From: a virus
DNA: 64,000 nt
Reading direction: 5' to 3' (one strand)
Virus record (IMG/VR): IMGVR_UViG_3300037961_006825
Span: 1-64,000 of that record
Notes under the pieces: generated by a model
Told to the model about the DNA's origin: nothing
The model's input: the letters and a program-made list of their open reading frames with translations, nothing else
The model's database searches: none
Shown: positions 59,659 to 64,000 of the stretch, piece by piece
How the letters are laid out: each line of letters begins with the position of its first letter
Position numbering within the stretch: position 1 is the stretch's first letter
Position numbers and translations under genes: made by a program

Positions 59659-60027
59659 ATGGCATATCCAATACCAAAATTATCAGATGCAGATGTACCT
59701 AATACGTACGTTAATAGAAATAAAAACTTTCAGTTTGCACAGTATGCAACGAATACAGCCTATACTGAATTATCAGCTATCGAATGTAGTGAAGCTACTA
59801 TTAAAAATTCTACCGGACAAACTTTAAATATTTTCGATGGATCACAATACGATAGGGGTTCAGATACTGAAATATATCAAGATTATAGAGCATTTGCATT
59901 AGACTCAAATGAAAGTATGGTTTTCAGAGGTATTACAAGTACAAGTCAATTAAGTGCAAGAACCGCTTCAGGTGCCGGAACGTTTTATGTTAGAACTGCA
60001 TTCTTTAGCAATTCAATCTCGACTTAA
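59659..60027 (+). CDS. Hypothetical virion-associated protein
   Basis: 122 residues, beta-rich, Ser/Thr-rich (TSTSQLSARTASGAGTFYVRTAFFS). No family known to me. Plus-strand gene within the minus-strand virion block; ends 3 bases from the portal stop. Confidence 0.65.
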   Translation: MAYPIPKLSDADVPNTYVNRNKNFQFAQYATNTAYTELSAIECSEATIKNSTGQTLNIFDGSQYDRGSDTEIYQDYRAFALDSNESMVFRGITSTSQLSARTASGAGTFYVRTAFFSNSIST

Positions 60028-60030
60028 TAA

Positions 60031-61749
60031 TTAAGTAGCAGGTTCAATAGGAGCAACTTCTGGAGCTGCATCAGCCCCTAATTCAGCAGGACCACCACCA
60101 AAGTCTGGAGGTGTCTCAGGATCAGTAGGTAATCCAGGTTGAGCTCCGCCTTGTAAAGGAGCAGCTGCTTCTTGATCTCTCCAATCAGGACCACCAGCAC
60201 CAATTTGCTGTAACTCCCATTGAAATTCTGCATCCTTACGTAAAAATTCTCTATTAGCTTTTATTTCTTGATCAGACCAACCAAGATATTTTTTCTGTGC
60301 ATATGTATTAGAAACAAACTCACCAGCTGCTAATTGATTATAGTTTGCAACTTTAAGTTCTAATTTTTGATTTTCTCTTAATTCATAAAAATTAGTAGGT
60401 ACATTAAATTCAATATGAACATTATTAGGCTTAATATCAAATTCTTCATATAAACCTTTTAATTTTAAATGAGTTAAGAAACCATTTTTAAGACCAGAAG
60501 CAAATTGCTGTTGCATTCTAATAATAAATCTTGCAAATTTAAGCTCTTCTCTTAAAATTTCATTACCATCACTAAATTGACTATCAGGATTTAATCTATT
60601 AAGAGGTACTTTAAGAGCTTTATATAGCTTATTAACAAAATACATTAAGTCTGCTAACTCACCTAAATTACTACCTCCAGGTATCTGAGTTACTGATGTA
60701 CCTTCTGATCCAGCTCTTTTAGCAAACCAGAAAGAATCAAGCATAGACTGAGGATTAAATTTTTGAACTTGACCAGATTGATTAGTATCAAATGTTTTCT
60801 TACTCCAATACTCAGCAACTAACTTTCTAAGATAAGCTTCTGCTTTAGGTGGAGCCATATTACCAACATCAACGTTAAATACTAAACGTTCTGGAGCTCT
60901 TACAAGCCTATATATAACAATTGCATCTTCTACTAACGAAAGCTGACGATATGCTCTTCTTGCATTTTCAATAAAAGGTAGTCTAAATGCTTTATCTTGA
61001 TTCCATATACCTGAATTAACATATGTTACTTGATTTTCATCCATAGGAATGAAATCAAACTTCATAATTTTTTCAGGCTTATTAGGATCAAAAATAGGTT
61101 TACGAAGAATATAACCTTTTATAATCATATTCTGAATATTATCGTAAATAGGATCAATTAAATCTGCTGGTAAAATTACTGAGCCTAAAATTCCTTCTTT
61201 AACATGGCCACCGTGGATAATATGCTCAAAGTATACTTCACCTTCTATTAATAATTGTCTAAAATATTCAAAACCTTTTTTATCTAAATTAAAATAATCA
61301 ATATATCGATTAAATTCTTCTTGTAAAGTATCTGCTACATTTTCATCTATATCCATATTTCTAAGATATAAATTAACAACATTTCCTTTTTCATCTATAT
61401 TAATACACTCATCGCAAATTTCATCTAGTGCATCACTGATTTCAGAAAAAGCAGCCATGATTCTATAATCACGTAAACGACCGCCTTTGTTTTCTTCTAT
61501 ATTTGCATAAACTAACTTATTATAGTTTCCATCAACGCTAACATGTCCTGATGGATTACTATTAAAATCATTATTATAAAATATACTATTTTTTGCTAAA
61601 GCTTCAGTTCTATTCATTCCAACATCTTGAAATGAGCTATACTTTGGATTTAAGTCATTAATAACATTATTAAAATCTAAAGATTGATAAGGCAATTTAT
61701 TTGCTATATTCTTAAAGAAACCACCGCTTTGTTGTTTTTCGTCAGCCAT
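60031..61749 (-). CDS. gp20: Portal protein (gp20-like)
   Basis: 572 residues; dodecameric DNA portal at the head vertex. SEISDALDEICDECINID, VYRLVRAPERLVFNVDVGN-type IVIYRLVRAPERLVF, MYFVNKLYKALKVPLNRL and RMQQQFASGLKNGFLTHLKLKG are gp20 hallmarks. The C-terminus is Pro/Gly/Ala-rich. Late-type box 6 bases upstream. Confidence 0.97.
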   Translation of the reverse strand: MADEKQQSGGFFKNIANKLPYQSLDFNNVINDLNPKYSSFQDVGMNRTEALAKNSIFYNNDFNSNPSGHVSVDGNYNKLVYANIEENKGGRLRDYRIMAAFSEISDALDEICDECINIDEKGNVVNLYLRNMDIDENVADTLQEEFNRYIDYFNLDKKGFEYFRQLLIEGEVYFEHIIHGGHVKEGILGSVILPADLIDPIYDNIQNMIIKGYILRKPIFDPNKPEKIMKFDFIPMDENQVTYVNSGIWNQDKAFRLPFIENARRAYRQLSLVEDAIVIYRLVRAPERLVFNVDVGNMAPPKAEAYLRKLVAEYWSKKTFDTNQSGQVQKFNPQSMLDSFWFAKRAGSEGTSVTQIPGGSNLGELADLMYFVNKLYKALKVPLNRLNPDSQFSDGNEILREELKFARFIIRMQQQFASGLKNGFLTHLKLKGLYEEFDIKPNNVHIEFNVPTNFYELRENQKLELKVANYNQLAAGEFVSNTYAQKKYLGWSDQEIKANREFLRKDAEFQWELQQIGAGGPDWRDQEAAAPLQGGAQPGLPTDPETPPDFGGGPAELGADAAPEVAPIEPAT

Positions 61750-61755
61750 TGTAAT

Positions 61756-61763
61756 TATTTAAT
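61756..61763 (-). promoter_or_regulatory. Late-type box ATTAAATA (gp20)
   Basis: Minus-strand box 6 bases from ATG 61749. Confidence 0.5.
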
Positions 61764-62953
61764 TAACTTTCTAAGATTATAAAGGTGTCGTTGCTACTAT
61801 AAGTTTGTGATGTTGTTGTTTTACTTGATATTGCATAACCTGCAGATAATGTATAAGGTACAAATTGTATAGTTGGATTATATGGTTGTGATGTATCTAA
61901 AGCGCTTAATTGAAATGATATTGTATTTGAATTTATTACTGTATAGTCTATAGGGTGACCGGTAATAGATTTACCACTATAATTATTATCGCTACCGCTA
62001 ACAAAATCTGTTATAGTAGATAGCTCTCTAGTAGAGGAATCAAAATATCGACCTGCATTAGTACTTAACAACATTCCATTAATTTTATCAAATCCTGTAC
62101 CATTTAATAAAACATTATGACTTGCTCCGTTAGCATCCATTCTTGCTAAATTTGGAATTGTAAAGTTATTCAATAATTGAATACCATTATAAAATATAGA
62201 TGTTATATCAGGTTTACCAGATACTGAAATATTTTCCGTATCATTATAATTATGAGCTGATAGAGTTGAGTAATTATCGTATGTTTCTAATAATCTTTCA
62301 TTATAAAAATTAGCATCAATTTTGAATATGTTACCTTCACCATCTGCTGTATCTTTAAATAACCAACCTTTAATAGTAAACGATGTATCAGCTGTTACTC
62401 TAGCTTTTTGAGAACCATTTGTTTCTACTGGATAATCTAAACTAACATCTCCTGACCATAATACTTCACTTCTTATTTCTTGATCTTTAGCTAAAGCAAA
62501 TTTTTCCGGAACTTTCCAAGATATAACTACATAAGGGTTACAAAAAGGAATAAAATTAGATAAAATCTGATCCATATCAGTTTGAAACTTAGTCATTATT
62601 GAACAACTGATATTAATATTAATAGGTACAGGAGCTTTAACTTTCCTTGATATTAAGTCTTGTTGAGGTAAAGCGGTACCTGCATAATGAAATCCGTCTA
62701 TCTTATTAAAAACTCTACTCGTATCTCTAGATATACCTGTTATGTTTATTGCAACTGCAGGTAATGTCATAGTTTTATTCAAATTGACTAAATCGTAAAG
62801 TACCCTCTGCTTAGGAGCATAAACATATCTTACATTTATTTTATCTTGCTCTTCTCTGGCTTTATTAAATCTACCAATAACAATGTCGTCAAACGCTGCA
62901 ACGAACTGCGTTATCATATCTTTAATTTCGAAATAAAAAGGTCGGGCTTTCAC
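61763..62953 (-). CDS. Tail sheath stabilizer (gp15-like) with C-terminal extension
   Basis: 396 residues. Residues 1-230 follow T4 gp15: FVAAFDDIVIGRFNK, INVRYVYAPKQRVLYDLVN, LPAVAINITGISRDTSRV, PVPININISCSIMTKFQTDMDQIL and SFTIKGWLF. Residues 240-396 form an extra beta-rich, Ig-like domain starting KPDITSIFYNGIQL, absent from T4 gp15 (272 residues). Start is GTG at 62953, supported by GATAAATA 5 bases upstream and family fit. Confidence 0.8.
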   Translation of the reverse strand: MKARPFYFEIKDMITQFVAAFDDIVIGRFNKAREEQDKINVRYVYAPKQRVLYDLVNLNKTMTLPAVAINITGISRDTSRVFNKIDGFHYAGTALPQQDLISRKVKAPVPININISCSIMTKFQTDMDQILSNFIPFCNPYVVISWKVPEKFALAKDQEIRSEVLWSGDVSLDYPVETNGSQKARVTADTSFTIKGWLFKDTADGEGNIFKIDANFYNERLLETYDNYSTLSAHNYNDTENISVSGKPDITSIFYNGIQLLNNFTIPNLARMDANGASHNVLLNGTGFDKINGMLLSTNAGRYFDSSTRELSTITDFVSGSDNNYSGKSITGHPIDYTVINSNTISFQLSALDTSQPYNPTIQFVPYTLSAGYAISSKTTTSQTYSSNDTFIILES

Positions 62954-62957
62954 TTAA

Positions 62958-63458
62958 TTATTTATCCCAAGGAAACACCATCCAGTTGTCTGAATGAAAA
63001 CTATTTCCATAAAATCCATCATTGAATTTTGAATTATAACGTTTAACAAGAGCACAATAACGTATATCTTTTATTTTTTTAAGATGATTATTAAGATAGT
63101 AATTAATAGCTTTAAATGTATCACCTGAGTCATTAATATCATCTACTACTAATACTCTACCCCATACAGTCGGTTTTTGTATCATAGCAAATTTTTCTGT
63201 ATCAGATTTAAATCCCATATCAGATAAATTTTTAATTAATTGTTTAAGTGTCTTGTTATCTTTATGCCTAGTATTAATACCTAAATTTTGTAAATTATAA
63301 ACTCCTAATTTATAACTTAAGATAGTAGCAGGTATTAACCCACCTCTACCTAATCCTATTATAGTATCGAACTTAAAATCGTGCCAGCTTATTTCATCAA
63401 TTATACGCTCAATTAAAAAATCTACATCTGACCATTTAAGTATAGTATTATTAAGCAT
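62958..63458 (-). CDS. Phosphoribosyltransferase
   Basis: 166 residues. PRTase fold: FDTIIGLGRGGLIPATILSYKLG and the PRPP-binding VLVVDDINDSGDTF. Resembles xanthine/hypoxanthine-type PRTases (Gpt-like); purine or 7-deazapurine salvage is possible. Early host-type promoter, unlike the late genes around it. Confidence 0.88.
   Translation of the reverse strand: MLNNTILKWSDVDFLIERIIDEISWHDFKFDTIIGLGRGGLIPATILSYKLGVYNLQNLGINTRHKDNKTLKQLIKNLSDMGFKSDTEKFAMIQKPTVWGRVLVVDDINDSGDTFKAINYYLNNHLKKIKDIRYCALVKRYNSKFNDGFYGNSFHSDNWMVFPWDK
62959..62966 (-). promoter_or_regulatory. Late promoter GATAAATA (gp15-like)
   Basis: Minus-strand late box 5 bases before the GTG at 62953, inside the 3' end of the phosphoribosyltransferase gene. 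Confidence 0.65.
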
Positions 63459-63464
63459 ATATTA

Positions 63465-63492
63465 ATTATAATATATAAAAGATAGAAATCAA
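63465..63492 (-). promoter_or_regulatory. Host-type promoter of the phosphoribosyltransferase gene
   Basis: On the minus strand TTGATT (63487-63492), 16 bases, TATAAT (63465-63470), 6 bases to ATG 63458. Confidence 0.8.
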
Positions 63493-63495
63493 GAA

Positions 63496-64000
63496 TTATT
63501 CACCATACTTAAGATTTAGCTTTTTTCTTCTTTGTTTAGCTATAGTAATTTTTCTTTTATATTGAGGCTTATCCATTATTTCTAAAACTTGTTGTAAAGC
63601 TTTACATTTATGGATAAAAGCTGAGTCCTTTTCAACTACTCTATGGATTACTTTACCTACTCCAAATTCTGGATATTGAGAGGTTGGTTCAATAGCATCA
63701 ACCATTTCTTCCAAATCACTTTTTATATTTTTTTGTAAATGAACTAAGTCCGTTCTATATAACCCCACTACTATAATTTCTGGATTTTCTGGTGTTACTT
63801 TGCTTTGTTCTGAATCGTAAATATAACCGTACGTTTTTTTATCTTCTTGATCTGATATTCCTGCTGGCATATATGGTACTCCTGTTTTTTGCGCATATGC
63901 TGTTGGTATATTTCCTTTAGCATATCCTGTTTTACTTTCATCTGGTATATATTTTAAATTCTTTCTATCTTTCTGTTGATCATATCCAATAGCACTTTGA
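63496..64000 (-). CDS. Hypothetical protein, runs off the window end
   Basis: The reading frame is open from 63496 to the edge (64000), so the true start lies outside and the ATG at 63870 is probably internal. The visible part is Lys/Tyr-rich with an N-terminal-side stretch (GYAKGNIPTAYAQKTGVPY) and a basic C-terminus (KRKITIAKQRRKKLNLKYGE). No family recognised; a virion protein by position. Confidence 0.6.
   Translation of the reverse strand, partial: QSAIGYDQQKDRKNLKYIPDESKTGYAKGNIPTAYAQKTGVPYMPAGISDQEDKKTYGYIYDSEQSKVTPENPEIIVVGLYRTDLVHLQKNIKSDLEEMVDAIEPTSQYPEFGVGKVIHRVVEKDSAFIHKCKALQQVLEIMDKPQYKRKITIAKQRRKKLNLKYGE

Noticed and set aside
1-64000. tRNA, tmRNA, CRISPR arrays, integrase and insertion sequences
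   Set aside because: Gaps between genes are short and I saw no cloverleaf, spacer-repeat pattern, recombinase motif or terminal inverted repeats with a transposase.

Overview
This window looks like part of the genome of a T4-like myovirus of a marine bacterium. The evidence is a T4-type virion block on the minus strand (gp23 major capsid, gp22 scaffold, gp21 protease, gp20 portal, gp13 and gp15 neck/tail proteins, gp4, a gp5-like hub, long fibers). There are also T4-type late promoters (TATAAATA), nrdA/nrdB, a clamp-loader small subunit, a gp31/GroES-like protein, PhoH, Hsp20 and SpeD. The DNA is very AT-rich (by eye about 30% GC, not computed). Low GC, csgF/csgG and the marine auxiliary genes resemble HTVC008M-type pelagiphages, so a SAR11-like or similar streamlined marine host is my inference. 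No integrase, rRNA, tRNA or CRISPR array was seen.

Layout. 0-7.7 kb: 7-deazaguanine synthesis (folE2, queD, queE), phoH and a polyamine set (two speD-type genes, speE). 8.2-14 kb: a late-promoter operon for a surface amyloid and signalling cassette: two small membrane proteins, CsgF, CsgG, a curlin-like repeat protein, a FecR-domain protein and a membrane CHASE2-adenylate cyclase. 14-18 kb: holin-like protein, Nudix hydrolase, two small basic proteins, Mn-type superoxide dismutase, PD-(D/E)XK nuclease and a P-loop kinase. 18.6-28.4 kb: a surface-glycan cassette with glycosyltransferases, UDP-GlcNAc 2-epimerase, an unusual metallo-beta-lactamase/Rieske fusion, a methyltransferase, a sugar epimerase and RmlC/RmlD-like enzymes. 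28.4-39.8 kb: small DUF2061-like proteins, DUF366, replication and nucleotide genes, an XPD/DinG-like helicase, an asparagine synthetase, a lysozyme-like protein and nrdA-ferredoxin-nrdB. 39.8-42.2 kb: a predicted outer-membrane barrel protein, a glutamine-type riboswitch with its short peptide gene, Hsp20 and a SemiSWEET/PQ-loop protein. 42.2-64 kb: virion genes on the minus strand, interrupted at 46-48.4 kb by a plus-strand early operon (dpdA-like, kinase, queF).

How the genes fit together. FolE2, QueD, QueE and QueF with a DpdA-like transglycosylase indicate that guanines in the phage DNA are replaced by a 7-deazaguanine such as preQ1. QueC is not in this window. SpeD/SpeE, NrdA/B, AsnB, SOD and the glycan genes are host-remodelling functions. 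The curli/FecR/cyclase operon would act at the cell envelope late in infection.

A genome-wide pattern links these parts. Host-type promoters (TTGAnn-16-TATAAT) and late promoters (nATAAATA) both sit so close to start codons (mostly 6-7 and 5-8 bases) that transcription should begin at or next to the ATG/GTG. Many mRNAs are therefore predicted to be leaderless. The capsid gene, the riboswitch gene and a few others keep leaders with Shine-Dalgarno-like sequences.
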